From assembly GCA_028826165.1 (NCBI GenBank), contig JAPDFW010000093.1, forward strand, positions 124,001-188,000: a stretch of DNA of 64,000 nt, given 5' to 3'. Each line of letters opens with the position of its first letter. Position 1 is the stretch's first letter. Of this stretch, positions 21,424-34,400 are shown one piece after another. The notes under the pieces were generated by a model, which was given only the letters and a program-made list of their open reading frames with translations, was not told where the DNA came from and searched no databases. Position numbers and translations under genes: made by a program. The stretch is from Anaeramoeba ignava. Its lineage: Eukaryota > Metamonada > Anaeramoebidae.

Positions 21424-24400
21424 TTAATTTGATTTAAAATCATCTAAAAATAAATCAATTATTGAATTTTGATTTAATTGATAATAATCTTTAATATCTT
21501 CAAATTCTTCAATTATTTTTTCATTAATTTTATTTTCTTCAATTTCGTCATGATAAAGAAAATAAATTAATTGTTGAATTGTTTCAAATGATTTTCCTGA
21601 ATAATCATGAACTTTATTAGATGAATCTTGAACATTTAAAAACATTCCTTTGTATAATTCACTTCTTATTATTAATATCATTTTATGAACTTTAATTTCT
21701 TTTTCAATTCTATTTTGATTTTCATTTTCATTTTCAATTTGATTTTGATTTTGATTTTGATTTTGATTTTGATTTTGATTTTGATTTTGATTTTGAATTT
21801 GATTTTCAATTTGATTTTGATTTTGATTTTGATTTTGATTTTGATTTTGATTTTGATTTTGATTTTGATTTTGATTTTGATTTTGATTTTGATTTTGATT
21901 TTGATTTTGATTTTGATTTTGATTTTGATTTTGATTTTGATTCTGATAACAAATTATTGTAAAATCTTTTTTATTTTCATTTTCTTTATTTTCATTTTCA
22001 TTTTGTTCATAATATAATTTTTTAAAATCTTTTAATATTCCTTTTCTTCCTTTTTTTAATTCAATCCATTTTGAATTAATTCCAATTTCTTTGAAAAAAT
22101 CTTTCATTTTTTCTTCTTTTTCTTTTAATTCCAAAATTTCTTGTTTTTTAATTTCATAAAAATTTTTTGAATTAATTTTAAATGAAAAAAATTCTTTAAA
22201 TTTTTCAAAATCAAAAAATCCTGAATAAATAAAATTTAAAGCAAATTGAACATCTTCTTTTGATTTTTGTTTACAAATTTCAACAAATTTTGATAATATC
22301 GAATAATCATTATCAAATCTTAATAAAAGAATAAATTTATGAACATTAAATTTAAAAGAATCAATTGATTCAATTTGTAAATCTGAAAAATTATCTTCTG
22401 AATTTAAAAAAACATATAAATCTTGATTAATTGAATAAATTTGAAAAAGTAGTTGAATAAATTCGTTTGATACTTTCCTTTGAGATTTATATACAGTCAA
22501 ATCAATACCATCATTCATTAATAAAAATCGAATTAATTTAGGAATTTGATTGTGGAATGCAATTAGAAAAGGAGTTTCTTGATATTTTGTTTTGGCATTA
22601 ATATCTGCACCATTTTCAACAAGAAATTTAGCAATTTCAAATGATTTTTCGTAAGCACAAACATAATGTAATGGTATTTTTTTTGCTTTGTTTCTGGCAT
22701 TGATTTTCGCACCATTTTCAACAAGCAGTTTAATAACTTCAATTGAATTTTGAAATTGACAAGCTAAATGTAATGGTGTTTCTTGATCAGTTGATGTGGC
22801 ATTGACATCTGCTCCTTTTGAAATGAGAAACTTTGTAATATCAAATGTTTCTTCCAAACGAATGTGAAAAATATTATGTAAACAATTGAAATTATAATAT
22901 GTTTTGGCATTGACATCTGCACCATTTTCAACAAGAAATTGAATAATTTCAAATAATCGCTCAAATTTACTTGAACAAACTAAATGCAATGGCGTGGAAA
23001 ATAATTTTTTGGTTTTGGCGTTGACATCTGCTCCTTTTGAAACAAGAATTTGGATCATCTCAAATGTTTTTTCATTTATATTTTGACAAGCTAAATGTAA
23101 TGGTGTTTCTTTATCAGTTGATGTTTTGGCATTGATATCTGCACCATTTTCAACAAGAAATTTAGCAATTTCAATTTTATTTTCATTTTGTTTTTGACAA
23201 ATCAAATGTAAAGGAGTTTCTTCCATTTTGTTTTTGACATTAACATCTGCTCCTTTTGAAACAAGAAATTGAATAATTTCAAATGCTTTTTGATTTTTGC
23301 TTTTACAAATAAAATGCAAAGGAGTTTCATAATTAATTGTTTGAGCGTTGAGTTTTGCTTTTTTTGAAACAAGAAACTGAATAATTTCAAATGAATTGAA
23401 GTTTTGATTTTGATTTTGATTTTGATTTTGATTTTGATTTTGATTTTGAATTTCATTTTCATCTTGATTTTGAATTTCATTTTCATCTTGACTTTGACAA
23501 GCAAAATGTAAAGGAGTTTCGTCATTTTTATTTTTGGCATTAACATCTGCTCCTTTTGAAACAAGAAATTTTACAACTTCAATTGATTTTTCGTTTGAAT
23601 TTTGACAAGATAAATGTAAAGTTGTTTCTTCATTTTCATTCCTTAACTGGATATTTGCTCCTTTTGAAACAAGAAATTGAATAATTTCAAACGAATTTTC
23701 GTTTTGAAATTGACAAGCAAAATGTAAAGGTGTTTCTTTAATATTTGTTTGCTCATTAATATTTGCTTTTTTTGAAACAAGAAATTTGATAACTTCAATT
23801 GATTTTTGATATTTACAAGCAAAATGTAAAGGATTTTCATTATAAATTGTTTTGTTGTTGATTTTCACTTTTTTTTTAAAAAGAATTTTCAGAATTTCCA
23901 ATAATTTCTCTTTTTTTTGATATTGACAAACAAAATGTAAAGGTGTTTGATCTCTTTTTGTTTTGGCATTGACATCTGCTCCTTTTGAACAGAGAAATTG
24001 AATAATTTCATGTGAATTTTCTTGGGTTTGATATTGACAAACAAAGTGAAGTGGAGTTTCGTCTTCATATCTTGTTTTGACATTGACTTTCGCTTTTTTT
24101 GTAATCAAGAATTGGATAATTTCGTTTGATTTTTCATTTTGGCATTGACAAGCTAAATGTAATGGTGTTGCTTCTTGATATATGTTTTTGGCATTGACAT
24201 CTGCTTTTTTAGAAACAAGAAACTTTATAATATCAAATGCGGGCTTGTTTTGAGATTTGCAAGCAAAATGTAAAGGTGTTTCCGCATCATAGTTTGTTTT
24301 GGCATTGACATCTACACCTTTTGAAACAAGAAATTGAATAATTTCAAATGAATGTTGAAATTGACAAGCAAAATGTAATGGTGTTTCTTTTTCATATCTT

Positions 24401-25182
24401 GTTTTGGCATTGACATCTGCTCCTTTTGAAACAAGAAATTGAATAATTTCAAATAATTTTTCATTTTGATTTTTGCAAATTAAATGTAAAGGTGTTTCGT
24501 GTTTCTCGTTTGTTTTGACATTAACATCTGCTCCTTTTGAAACAAGAAATTGAATAATTTCAAATAATTTTTCATTTAGATCTTGATTTTGACAAATAAA
24601 ATGTAAAGGAGTTTCTTCTTTTTCGTTTTTGGCATTGACATCTGCTCCTTTTGAAACAAATAATTCAATCAGTTCAAATAATTTCTCATTTTGTTTTTTA
24701 TTTTGACAAATTAAATTTAAAGGTGTTTCTAATTGATATCTTGTTTTGGCATTGACATCTGCTCCTTTTGAAACAAGAAATTGAATAATTTCAAGTGAAA
24801 ATTCGTTTAAATTTTCGCAAATCAAATGTAACGATTTTTTATTATAATAATTTGTTGTATTGACATTGACATCTGCTCTTTTTGAAACAAGAAATTGAAT
24901 AATTTCAAATGAATTTTTATTTGTTTTTTGACAAGCAAAATATAAAGGAGTTTCATTATTTTTGGTTTTGGCATTAACATCTGCTCCTTTTGAAACAAGA
25001 AACTTTATTGCATTAATTGTTTTTTCATTAGGATCTTGACAAAGAAAATGTAAAGGTGTTTTTTGCTTTTCACTTTTGACATTAACATCTGCTCCTTTTG
25101 AAACAATAAGTTTAATATTTTTAATTGGAGTTTTTTTTTTACAAGCTAAAAAGAGTTTTTGATTTTTTTCTGATTGTTTCAT
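21424..25182 (-). CDS. Ankyrin-repeat / double-BTB protein, copy 1
   Basis: 1252 residues, single exon. About 24 ankyrin repeats fill residues 20-880, of the form TPLHFACQ...[17 protein letters not shown]; one contains an extra (NQ)n run. Next comes a BTB with D-L-Q-I[12 protein letters not shown], then a second BTB ending [20 protein letters not shown] and [13 protein letters not shown]. About 75 residues of mostly Asn-Gln repeat sit inside the second BTB, between DFTIICYQ and KEIKVHK. The start at 25182 is chosen because a TCATT box lies directly upstream and the longer frame to 25218 adds only [12 protein letters not shown]. Ankyrin-BTB proteins often act as ubiquitin-ligase adaptors; the role here is inferred. 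Confidence 0.87.
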   Translation of the reverse strand: MKQSEKNQKLFLACKKKTPIKNIKLIVSKGADVNVKSEKQKTPLHFLCQDPNEKTINAIKFLVSKGADVNAKTKNNETPLYFACQKTNKNSFEIIQFLVSKRADVNVNTTNYYNKKSLHLICENLNEFSLEIIQFLVSKGADVNAKTRYQLETPLNLICQNKKQNEKLFELIELFVSKGADVNAKNEKEETPLHFICQNQDLNEKLFEIIQFLVSKGADVNVKTNEKHETPLHLICKNQNEKLFEIIQFLVSKGADVNAKTRYEKETPLHFACQFQHSFEIIQFLVSKGVDVNAKTNYDAETPLHFACKSQNKPAFDIIKFLVSKKADVNAKNIYQEATPLHLACQCQNEKSNEIIQFLITKKAKVNVKTRYEDETPLHFVCQYQTQENSHEIIQFLCSKGADVNAKTKRDQTPLHFVCQYQKKEKLLEILKILFKKKVKINNKTIYNENPLHFACKYQKSIEVIKFLVSKKANINEQTNIKETPLHFACQFQNENSFEIIQFLVSKGANIQLRNENEETTLHLSCQNSNEKSIEVVKFLVSKGADVNAKNKNDETPLHFACQSQDENEIQNQDENEIQNQNQNQNQNQNQNQNFNSFEIIQFLVSKKAKLNAQTINYETPLHFICKSKNQKAFEIIQFLVSKGADVNVKNKMEETPLHLICQKQNENKIEIAKFLVENGADINAKTSTDKETPLHLACQNINEKTFEMIQILVSKGADVNAKTKKLFSTPLHLVCSSKFERLFEIIQFLVENGADVNAKTYYNFNCLHNIFHIRLEETFDITKFLISKGADVNATSTDQETPLHLACQFQNSIEVIKLLVENGAKINARNKAKKIPLHYVCAYEKSFEIAKFLVENGADINAKTKYQETPFLIAFHNQIPKLIRFLLMNDGIDLTVYKSQRKVSNEFIQLLFQIYSINQDLYVFLNSEDNFSDLQIESIDSFKFNVHKFILLLRFDNDYSILSKFVEICKQKSKEDVQFALNFIYSGFFDFEKFKEFFSFKINSKNFYEIKKQEILELKEKEEKMKDFFKEIGINSKWIELKKGRKGILKDFKKLYYEQNENENKENENKKDFTIICYQNQNQNQNQNQNQNQNQNQNQNQNQNQNQNQNQNQNQNQNQNQNQIENQIQNQNQNQNQNQNQNQNQNQIENENENQNRIEKEIKVHKMILIIRSELYKGMFLNVQDSSNKVHDYSGKSFETIQQLIYFLYHDEIEENKINEKIIEEFEDIKDYYQLNQNSIIDLFLDDFKSN

Positions 25183-25187
25183 TTTAG

Positions 25188-25207
25188 AAAGAAAAAAAAT
25201 GAAAAAA
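25188..25207 (-). promoter_or_regulatory. TCATT/T-tract box, ankyrin-BTB copy 1
   Basis: On the minus strand TTTTTTCATTTTTTTTCTTT, ending six bases before the ATG at 25182. It shows that the longer upstream frame is promoter. Confidence 0.5.
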
Positions 25208-25247
25208 ATCAAAATCAAAATTAAAATTTTTTTATTTGAATTTTAAT

Positions 25248-28200
25248 TTAATTTGATTTAAAATCATCTAAAAATAAATCAATTATTGAATTTTGATTTA
25301 ATTGATAATAATCTTTAATATCTTCAAATTCTTCAATTATTTTTTCATTAATTTTATTTTCTTCAATTTCATCATGATAAATAAAATAAATTAATTGTTG
25401 AATTGTTTCAAATGATTTTCCTGAATAATCATGAACTTTATTAGATGAATCTTGAACATTTAAAAACATTCCTTTGTATAATTCACTTCTTATTATTAAT
25501 ATAATTTTATGAACTTTAATTTCTTTTTCAATTTTATTTTGATTTTCAATTTGATTTTGATTTTGATTTTGATTTTGATTTTGATTTTGATTTTCAATTT
25601 TATTTTCATTTTCATTTTGATTTTGATTTTGATTTTGATTTTGATTTTGATCTTGATTTTGATTTTGATTTTGATTTTGATTTTGATTTTGATTTTGATT
25701 TTGATTTTCAATTTGATTTTGATTTTGATTTTGATTTTGATTTTGATTTTGATTTTGATTTTGATTTTGATTTTGATTTTCATTTTCATTTTTATTTTGA
25801 TTTTTATTTTGATCTTGATTTTGATTTTGATCTTGATTTTGATAACAAATTATTGTAAAATCTTTTTTATTTTCATTTTCATTTTGTTCATAATATAATT
25901 TTTTAAAATCTTGTAATATTCCTTTTCTTCCTTTTTTTAATTCAATCCATTTTGAATTAATTCCAATTTCTTTGAAAAAATCTTTCATTTTTTCTTCTTT
26001 TTCTTTTAATTCCAAAATTTCTTGTTTTTTAATTTCATAAAAATTTTTTGAATTAATTTTAAATGAAAAAAATTCTTTAAATTTTTCAAAATCAAAAAAT
26101 CCTGAATAAATAAAATTTAAAGCAAATTGAACATCTTCTTTTGATTTTTGTTTACAAATTTCAACAAATTTTGATAATATCGAATAATCATTATCAAATC
26201 TTAATAAAAGAATAAATTTATGAACATTAAATTTAAAAGAATCAATTGATTCAATTTGTAAATCTGAAAAATTATCTTCTGAATTTAAAAAAACATATAA
26301 ATCTTGATTAATTGAATAAATTTGAAAAAGTAATTGAATAAATTCGTTTGTTATTTCAATTTTTTGAGTGAATAAATTGATAGGATCTATATAATTCATT
26401 AAAAGGAATTTGATTAATTTGTGATTTCCACTTTCAATTAAAATGGTAATTGGTGTTTTATCTTGAACATTTTTTGCATATAAATTTCCTCCTTTTGAAA
26501 TAAGAAACTCAATAATTTCGATTGTTTTTTGATTTTGAAATTGACAAACAATATGCAAACTTGTATTTTTGGATAATTTTGTTTCAGAATTAATATCTGC
26601 TCCTTTTGAAACAAGAAATTGAATAATTTCAAGTGTTTTTTCATTTTGAAATTGACAAGAAAAATGTAATGGTGTTGATGATTGATATTTTGTTTTGGCA
26701 TTGACATATGCTCCTTTTGAAACAAGAAATTGAATAATTTCAAATGTTTTTTCATTTATATTTTGACAAGCTAAATGTAAAGGTACTTTTTCTTCATTTG
26801 TTTTGGCATTGATATCTGCTCCTTTTGAAACAAGAAATTGAATAATTTCAATTGATTTCTGAAATTGACAAGCAAAATGTAATGGTGTTTCTTTTTCATA
26901 TCTTGTTTTGGCATTGACATCTGCTCCTTTTGAAATAAGAAATTGAATAATTTCAAACGATTTTTCATTTATAATTTGACAAGCTAAATGTAAAGATGTT
27001 TTTTCTTCATTTGTTTTTGCATTGATTTTTGCTCCTTTTGAAACAAGAAATTGAATAATTTCAAATGTTTTTTGGATTTGACTTTGACAAATTAAATGTA
27101 AAGGTGTTGATTCAGTGTTTTTTGTTTTGACATTAATTTTTGCTCCTTTTGAAACAAAAAATTTTATAATTTCAAGTGTTTTTTGATTTGGATCTTGGCA
27201 AATTAAATGTAAAGGTGTTTCATTGTTATTTGTTTTTGCATTAATTTTTGCACTTTTTGAAACAAGAAACTGAATAATTTCAAATAATTTTTCATTTTGT
27301 TGAAATTCACAAATAAAATGTAATAATGTCTTCTTTTCCTCTTTTGTTTTGGCATTGATATCTGCTTTTTTAGAAACAAGAAATTGAATAATTTCAAATG
27401 TTTTTTCATTTTGTTTTTGAAATTGACAAATAAAATGTAAAGGTGTTTCATTGTTTTCTTTTGTTTTGGCATTTACATCTGCTTTTTTTAAAATAAGAAA
27501 TTGAATAATTTCAAATAATTTTTCATTTTGGTTTTGACTTTGGTTTTGACAAATAAAATGTAAAGGTGTAGATGATTGATATTTTGTTTTGGCATTGATA
27601 TCTGCTCCTTTTGAAATAAGAAATTGAATAATTTCAAATAATTTTTCATTTTGGTTTTGATTTTGGCAAATAAAATGTAAAGGAGTTAATCCATATTTTG
27701 TTTTGGCATTGATATCTGCTCCTTTTGAAATAAGAAATTGAATAATTTCAAATAATTTTTCATTTTGGTTTTCATTTTTGCAAATAAAATGTAAAGGTGT
27801 TTCTAAATCATAATTTGTTTTGTCATTAACATCTGCTCCTTTTAAAATAAGAAATTGAATAATTTCAGATAATTTTTCATTTTGACTTTGGCAAATAAGA
27901 TGTAAAGGTGTTTCATTGTTTTCTTTTGTTTTGGCATTTGCATCTGCTCCTTTTGAAACAAGAAATTGAATAATTTCAGATAATTTTTCATTTTGGTTTT
28001 GATTTTGGCAAATATAATGTAAAGGAGTTTCTAAATCATTATTTGCTTTGACATTGATATCTGCTCCTTTTAAAATAAGAAATTGAATAATTTCAAATAA
28101 TTTTTCATTTTGATTTTCATTTTTGCAAATAAAATGTAAAGGAGTTTCGAATTGGTAATTTATTTTGGCATTGACATCTGCTCCTTTTAAAACAAGAAAT

Positions 28201-29069
28201 TGAATAATTTCAGATAATTTTTCATTTTGGTTTTGACAAATAAAATGTAAAGGAGTTTCTAAATCATATTTTGTTTCAGCATTTACATTTGCTCCTTTTG
28301 AAACAAGAAATTGAATAATTTCAAATAATTTTTCATTTTGGTTTTGATTTCGACAAATATAATGTAAAGGTGTTTCTAAATTATTTATTGTTTTGGCATT
28401 GATATCTGCTCCTTTTAAAATAAGAAATTGAATAATTTCAAATAATTTTTCATTTTGATTTTGACAAATAAAATGTAAAGGTGTTTCTTCTTTATCACTT
28501 GTTTTGGCATTGATATCTGCTCCTTTTAAAACAAGAAATTGAATAATTTCAAATAATTTTTCATTTTGACTTTGATTTTGACAAATATAATGTAAAGAAG
28601 TTTCTTCTTTATTTATTGTTTTGGCATTGGCATCTGCTCCTTTTAAAACAAGAAATTGAATAATTTCAGATAATTTTTCATTTTGATTTTGACAAATAAA
28701 ATGTAAAGGTGTTTCTTCATTTATTGTTTTGGCATTGACATTTGCTCCTTTTAAAACAAGAAATTGAATAATTTCAAATAATTTTTCATTTTGATTTTGA
28801 TTTTGACAAATATAATGTAAAGGAGTAAATTTATATTTCGCTTTGGCATTGATTTTTGTTCCTTTTAAAACAAGAAATTTAATAATTTCAAATGTTTGTT
28901 GAATTTGATTTTGACAAATAAAATGTAAAGGTGTTCCTAAATTATTAATTGATTTGACATTTACGTCTGCTCCATTTAATACAAGAAATTTAATAATTTC
29001 AAATGGTTTTTCATTTTTTTCTTTTTCAAAAAGATTCAATAATCTTTCATTTTTTTCATTTTGATCCAT
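25248..29069 (-). CDS. Ankyrin-repeat / double-BTB protein, copy 2
   Basis: 1273 residues, single exon and the same architecture as copy 1: about 24 ankyrin repeats, BTB, and a second BTB with a long Asn-Gln insert. The repeats are strikingly uniform ([20 protein letters not shown]). From [20 protein letters not shown] to the end, protein and DNA are almost identical to copy 1, while the ankyrin regions differ. This indicates gene conversion or a recent shared origin of the 3' end. The start is set at 29069 ([11 protein letters not shown]): the frame continues to 29171, but that extension overlaps the opposite-strand RCC1-BTB start and covers the promoter boxes. Tandem with copy 1, 65 bp apart. 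Confidence 0.87.
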   Translation of the reverse strand: MDQNEKNERLLNLFEKEKNEKPFEIIKFLVLNGADVNVKSINNLGTPLHFICQNQIQQTFEIIKFLVLKGTKINAKAKYKFTPLHYICQNQNQNEKLFEIIQFLVLKGANVNAKTINEETPLHFICQNQNEKLSEIIQFLVLKGADANAKTINKEETSLHYICQNQSQNEKLFEIIQFLVLKGADINAKTSDKEETPLHFICQNQNEKLFEIIQFLILKGADINAKTINNLETPLHYICRNQNQNEKLFEIIQFLVSKGANVNAETKYDLETPLHFICQNQNEKLSEIIQFLVLKGADVNAKINYQFETPLHFICKNENQNEKLFEIIQFLILKGADINVKANNDLETPLHYICQNQNQNEKLSEIIQFLVSKGADANAKTKENNETPLHLICQSQNEKLSEIIQFLILKGADVNDKTNYDLETPLHFICKNENQNEKLFEIIQFLISKGADINAKTKYGLTPLHFICQNQNQNEKLFEIIQFLISKGADINAKTKYQSSTPLHFICQNQSQNQNEKLFEIIQFLILKKADVNAKTKENNETPLHFICQFQKQNEKTFEIIQFLVSKKADINAKTKEEKKTLLHFICEFQQNEKLFEIIQFLVSKSAKINAKTNNNETPLHLICQDPNQKTLEIIKFFVSKGAKINVKTKNTESTPLHLICQSQIQKTFEIIQFLVSKGAKINAKTNEEKTSLHLACQIINEKSFEIIQFLISKGADVNAKTRYEKETPLHFACQFQKSIEIIQFLVSKGADINAKTNEEKVPLHLACQNINEKTFEIIQFLVSKGAYVNAKTKYQSSTPLHFSCQFQNEKTLEIIQFLVSKGADINSETKLSKNTSLHIVCQFQNQKTIEIIEFLISKGGNLYAKNVQDKTPITILIESGNHKLIKFLLMNYIDPINLFTQKIEITNEFIQLLFQIYSINQDLYVFLNSEDNFSDLQIESIDSFKFNVHKFILLLRFDNDYSILSKFVEICKQKSKEDVQFALNFIYSGFFDFEKFKEFFSFKINSKNFYEIKKQEILELKEKEEKMKDFFKEIGINSKWIELKKGRKGILQDFKKLYYEQNENENKKDFTIICYQNQDQNQNQDQNKNQNKNENENQNQNQNQNQNQNQNQNQNQNQIENQNQNQNQNQNQNQNQNQDQNQNQNQNQNQNENENKIENQNQNQNQNQNQNQIENQNKIEKEIKVHKIILIIRSELYKGMFLNVQDSSNKVHDYSGKSFETIQQLIYFIYHDEIEENKINEKIIEEFEDIKDYYQLNQNSIIDLFLDDFKSN

Positions 29070-29131
29070 TTTAAAAAACAAAATTGAAGAAAAAAATGAA
29101 AATAATTTTTCATTTTTTTTCTTTTTGAAAA
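29070..29131. promoter_or_regulatory. 62-bp bidirectional promoter
   Basis: All the DNA between the ATG of ankyrin-BTB copy 2 (-) and the ATG of RCC1-BTB copy 3 (+). It holds one box on each strand: minus TTTTCATTTTTTTCTTC at 29086-29103 and plus TTTTTCATTTTTTTTCTTTT at 29105-29126. The two boxes lie back to back. Confidence 0.6.
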
Positions 29132-30928
29132 ATGAATGATTGTTTATTTTTTGGTTTAAATGAATCTCCAATTCTTATAAAAAATAAACCAGATAAAATA
29201 ACAAAACCAATTCAATTTAAATTTGAAAATGAAAATGAAAATGAAAATGAAAATGAAAATGAAAATGAAAATCAAATTAAACAAATTTCATCAGGCTTTT
29301 ATTCAACAATTTTCCTTTTTAAAAATGGAAAAGCAATAGAATATTTAAATGATTCAAAACAAAATCCTTCAAAAATCCAAATTGAAGAAAATATTCAAAA
29401 AGTAACTGTTGGTTATAGAAATGAAGCTATTTTAACAATAGAAGGAAATGTATTTGCAAAAGGATTAGATATTAATCCAGATAATCCAAAAGAATTTATC
29501 AATATTTCATCATTAATTGAAGATACAAATGATAGGATAATTGAAGATATTGTTTCTGGAAAAAGTTCAATTTATTTATTAACTTCAAATCAAAATGTTT
29601 ATGGAATTGGTTCAAATCATTTGTGTCAACTTGGTGTTGATTCTGAAACACTTAAAAAAACAAAAAAACCAATTTTAATGATGAAAAATGTTTCTAAAAT
29701 ATTTTCAGGAAATACTTCATTTCATGTTTTTCTTTTAAATTCAAATCAAGAATTATTTGGATCTGGAATTCATAAATTTGGTCAACTTGGATTAGAAGAA
29801 TCAAGAAGAAAAGAAACTAAAGAAACAATCAAAAAATTAATCAAAATCCAAAATATTCCAAAAGGCAAAATAATTGATATTCAATGTGGATATGTTCATT
29901 CAATAATGTTGATTGAAAATGAAAATGAAAATCCAAAAAGAAAACTTTATTCATGTGGATATTGGCAATATAATGGACTTTGCAAGACTGAAACTACTTA
30001 TGAATTTACTGAAATCAAATCATCTTTATTTGAAAATGATATTATTCTTGATTTTTCTGTTGGAAATGAACATACTTTGATTTTAACTTCCAATTCTAAA
30101 TTAATTGGATTTGGATATAATGAATATGGTCAATTAGGAACTGGAGATACAAATGATCAATTAATTCCAATTCAAATTGAACTTCCTAAATTAAGATTTA
30201 ATGAAGATATTTTCAATTATCATATTTATTGTGGATTTTACAAATCATTTCTTTATTATTCTTCTCCTTCTTTTTCCAATCTTGGAGAAGATTTGATAAA
30301 ACTATTTAGAAGAAAAGAATTTTGTAATATTTCATTTAAAACCAAAAATGGAGAAATAATCAAAGCTCATAAATTAATATTGAAATATAGATTAAATCAA
30401 AATCAAAATGAAATTGAAAAACTTCAAGAAATTATTTCAAAAAAATCAATTAAAGAATCAAATCAAATATTTGAAATGATTTATTCAAACAATCCCAAAA
30501 TAAATCCAAAATTATATTCTGAAATCAAAGAAATTATAAATTCCAATGAAAAAATAGAAGAAACAATGAAAAGAATTTATTTAAATGAAAATGAAAATGA
30601 AAATGAAAAAGATTTTATAATTGAAAGAAAAGAAAAGAAATATAAATTTCCTAAATTAATATTAATAATGAGAAGTGAATTATATCGAGGAATGTTTTTA
30701 TCTGTAACAAATGATACTTCTAATAAAGTTACAGATTATAGTGAATTAAGTAATAAATCATTTCAAATATTTGAATATTGGATTTATTCAAATCAAATTA
30801 AAAATGAAATTGAAATTACACAAGAAATTATTGATGAAATTCAAATTGGAATTGATTATTTTCAATTAAATCAAACAAATCCAAATTTATTTGATTTATT
30901 AATTAAGAAATTTAATAATCAAAATTAA
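29132..30928 (+). CDS. RCC1-repeat / double-BTB protein, copy 3
   Basis: 598 residues, single exon. The N terminus [20 protein letters not shown] matches copies 1 and 2. Near residue 35 there is a seven-fold Asn-Glu run, longer than in the paralogues. RCC1 blades include [24 protein letters not shown] and [13 protein letters not shown]. The first BTB runs from about 382 and the second from about 493, with [20 protein letters not shown]. It ends NNQN at the beginning of an (AAAATT)n tract, exactly as in copy 2. It is closer to copy 2 in the blades and to copy 1 around [19 protein letters not shown]. Confidence 0.88.
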   Translation: MNDCLFFGLNESPILIKNKPDKITKPIQFKFENENENENENENENENQIKQISSGFYSTIFLFKNGKAIEYLNDSKQNPSKIQIEENIQKVTVGYRNEAILTIEGNVFAKGLDINPDNPKEFINISSLIEDTNDRIIEDIVSGKSSIYLLTSNQNVYGIGSNHLCQLGVDSETLKKTKKPILMMKNVSKIFSGNTSFHVFLLNSNQELFGSGIHKFGQLGLEESRRKETKETIKKLIKIQNIPKGKIIDIQCGYVHSIMLIENENENPKRKLYSCGYWQYNGLCKTETTYEFTEIKSSLFENDIILDFSVGNEHTLILTSNSKLIGFGYNEYGQLGTGDTNDQLIPIQIELPKLRFNEDIFNYHIYCGFYKSFLYYSSPSFSNLGEDLIKLFRRKEFCNISFKTKNGEIIKAHKLILKYRLNQNQNEIEKLQEIISKKSIKESNQIFEMIYSNNPKINPKLYSEIKEIINSNEKIEETMKRIYLNENENENEKDFIIERKEKKYKFPKLILIMRSELYRGMFLSVTNDTSNKVTDYSELSNKSFQIFEYWIYSNQIKNEIEITQEIIDEIQIGIDYFQLNQTNPNLFDLLIKKFNNQN

Positions 30929-31258
30929 AATTAAAATTAAAATTAAAATTAAAATCAAAATTAAAATCAAAATCAAAATTAAAATTAAAATTAAAATTAA
31001 AATTAAAATTAAAATTAAAATTAAAATTAAAATTAAAATTAAAATTAAAATTAAAATTAAAATTAAAATTTAAATCAAAATTAAAATTAAAATTAAAATT
31101 AAAATTAAAATCAAAATTAAAATTAAAATTAAAATTAAAATTAAAATTAAAATCAAAATTTAAAATTAAAATCAAAATTAAAATTAAAATTAAAATTAAA
31201 ATTAAAATTAAAATTAAAATTAAAATTAAAATTAAAATTAAAATCAAAATCAAAATCT
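30929..31258. repeat. (AAAATT)n / (AAAATC)n array
   Basis: 330 bp of hexamer starting at the stop codon of RCC1-BTB copy 3, mostly AAAATT with interspersed AAAATC units. It separates the accessory block from the minus-strand gene cluster. Confidence 0.9.
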
Positions 31259-31421
31259 ATTATTAAATGTTTGATTTTTTGATTGTTTTTATTCAACAAA
31301 CAAAAAAAGAAGGAAATGGAATCAACATTTTCTCTTTTCTTATTTAATTTGAATTATCATTATTATTTTTGAAAAAGAAAAAAGAAAAAAAAGGGAAAAA
31401 AGAAAAAAAGAAAGAAGATGA

Positions 31422-34400
31422 TTAAAAAAATTCATTCAATTCAGTACTATCGAAACTAGAAAAAGAATCAGGTTTTTGTTGATTGGAATTTGAATTTGAA
31501 TTTGAATTTGAATTTGAATTTAAATTTGAATTTGAATTTCTATTTGTATTTGTATTTGTATTTGTATTTGGACTTATTATATTCGATTCAAAAACTTCTT
31601 TTAAATCATCCAAATCACTCGATTTTCTTTTTTCTTTTTCATTAAAACTAATCAATTGGTTATTAAATGAAACATCAATCAAAGTTGTTGTTTGTTGTTG
31701 TTTTATTTGAGGTTTTGATTGAATCACAGTTGAATCTTGATCTTTATTTTTTTCAACATTTATAATTTCATCCTCAAGAAAATTAACATTTCGAACTTTT
31801 TCTGTATTTTTTGGCTTGTTTTCAATTCCAATCAATTCTAGATCTTTTTGAATTGAAGATTTTTGTTTATTTTGAAAATCTTGATTTGTTTCAAAAATTG
31901 AAAAATCATCAACTTTTTCAGTAAAAGTTGGTTTGTTAATTTTTTGGTTATTTTCTTTTTGATTTGGAAAATCAGTTTCAAAATTCAAGTTCAAATTTGG
32001 AGATTTTGATTTTTTTGGTTGAGTTATTTCTTGAGTATCCAATGATAAGAAATCTATTTCATTTATTTTATTTTGACTTCTTGTTTTTGTATCTTTTAGA
32101 TCTAATTGAATATTTGGAGTTGGTTGAATAATTGTTCCATTATCTTTTTTATCTCCTGTTTTTTTGATTTTTATAATTCTTTTACTATTTTCTTTTTTAA
32201 TCTCATTGTTACTTATAATATTGTTATCATTTTGATTTAAATTTTGATTTTGAAATTGCAATTGATTTTGATTTTGATTTTGATTTTCAATTTCATTATT
32301 ACTTTCATTATCACTTTCATTACTTTCGAAATAATCACTATCACTATTACTACCATTATCAAAATAATCTTCATCTTCATCATCATTATCATTATCATTA
32401 TCGTTATCATTATCATTATCATTATCATTATCAAAATAATTTTCATTATCATTATCATTATCATTATCATTATCATTATCATTATCATTATCATTATCAT
32501 TATCATTACTAAAATAATTTTCATTGTCATTATCATTATCATCTTCGTTATCATTATCATTGTCATTATCATCAAAATTTATTAAAGAAATTCCGTTTTG
32601 TTTTTTCAGTCCATTTGATTGTATATTTTCTTCCATTTCATTTTCATTTATAATTTCAATATTTTGTGTTGGTTTTTCTTCTCCTAAATCTAATAATAAA
32701 ATTTCAATATTATGATCCTTATTGTTATTATTATTTCTATAATTATTAAATCCATTTTTTTGTTCAACTGTAATTGAGTAATCAATAAGTGTTTCTACTC
32801 TCGGCATTGTTTGTATCCGAACAATTTGTTCATTTTCTGTATGTTTTTCTTTTGGAGATTCATTTGTACTATTTGAATCTTCAAAATCAGCTAGTAAATC
32901 GATTTCTGTTCTTTTTTGATTTTGATTTTGATTTATATTTTGATTTATATTTTCATTTTTAATTTGATTTTCTTCATTTTTATTTTCATTTTCTTCATTT
33001 TTATTTTCATTTTGATTTATATTTTCATTTTTAATTTGATTTATATTTTCATTTTTAATTTCATTTTGATTTTCTTCATTTTTAATTTCATTTTGATTTT
33101 GATTTTGATTTTGATTTAGATTTTGATTTTGATTTTGATTTTGATTTTGATTTTGATTTTCTTCTTTTTTCGATTTACTTCGTTTTTTCTTCTTATTTTC
33201 CTCATTTTTGTTAGTGGATTTTGATTTATTTTTGTTATTTTTTGTTTTTGAGTTTGATTCTTTTTTTTGTTTTTCATTTTGTTTTTCATTTTGTTTTTCA
33301 TTTTGTTTTTCATTTTGTTTTTCATTTTGTTTTTCATTTTGTTTTTCATTTTGTTTTTCATTTTGTTTTTCATTTTGTTTTTCATTTTGTTTTTCATTTT
33401 GTTTTTCATTTGCATTTTTGTCTTTTTTGCTTCTAAAAAGAGCCACTTTAAATTTTGCCAATTTTTTCTTAAAACCTTTTTTTCCATCATTTTTTTCATC
33501 ATTGGATACATTTTTCTTTTTAAAAGGAGATTGAGATGATTTTAATCGAATAACATTCTTTTCAAAATTCCATTGATAAATTGATTTGTTTCCAAAAGCA
33601 ATTATTCTAGATACAATAAACTCATTATAAGCTTTAGTATTTTTAAATTGATCAACAAACTATTTCAGATCAAAAATTGAAAAAAAAAAAGAATTTATAA
33701 ATGAATATTTGTTGTTTTTTTGATAAAATTTTCTTTTTCTTTTTATAATTTTTACTTCTTTAATTTGTGGATCTAAAGATTTGATAAAAGAAGGAAAATC
33801 AAACATTGTTTTTGAGAATGTTTTTTTGACAATAAATCTGTAATAAGTTAAAAAGATTGATTTAAAGAATTCAAGAAAAGCTTTTGAAATTTTCTTTGTA
33901 TTTCCGACACCTTCTATATTTTTTTTTAGAATAAATTTTTTAAAATTTCAAATCTGTTTTTTTTTTTTGATCAATTTCCTACTTTTTAAAAATTCGTTAT
34001 AAATTGAATTTAAACTAGAAGAAAGTGAGTTGAGAAGAGGTTGAGGTAAACGCTTAATATCATTTGCTAAATCTTGAGAAATTGTCAATTCTTTTGTTGA
34101 TAAATTAATAACAGAACAATGGGTCAAAGTTTCATTTGGAATTAAAGATAAGTTATCTTCAAGAATACCAAAAATAAAAGGTTCATCATTTATGGAACAA
34201 AATTGAGCCAAAGAAGGAGGTAAGCAAGGTATAAGCAAATGTTGCCAAGAAAAAGGATAAATGCATCGAAGAATTTGAGACATAAATTTAGGAATCGAAC
34301 AAATTTTTTTTCCAACAATTAAAATTTTTCTTTCAAAAAGAATATTTGCAAATATTTGAAGTATTTTATCTGGAGTAAATGTTTTAAATAGTAAATTTAA

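Noticed and set aside
29070-29171. Longer N terminus for ankyrin-BTB copy 2
   Set aside because: It would overlap the coding start of the opposite-strand gene and includes both promoter boxes.
8196-30928. Interpretation of the BTB block as a bacterial or viral insertion
   Set aside because: Composition, introns nearby, promoter box and domain set are the same as in the housekeeping genes; nothing viral or prokaryotic was seen.
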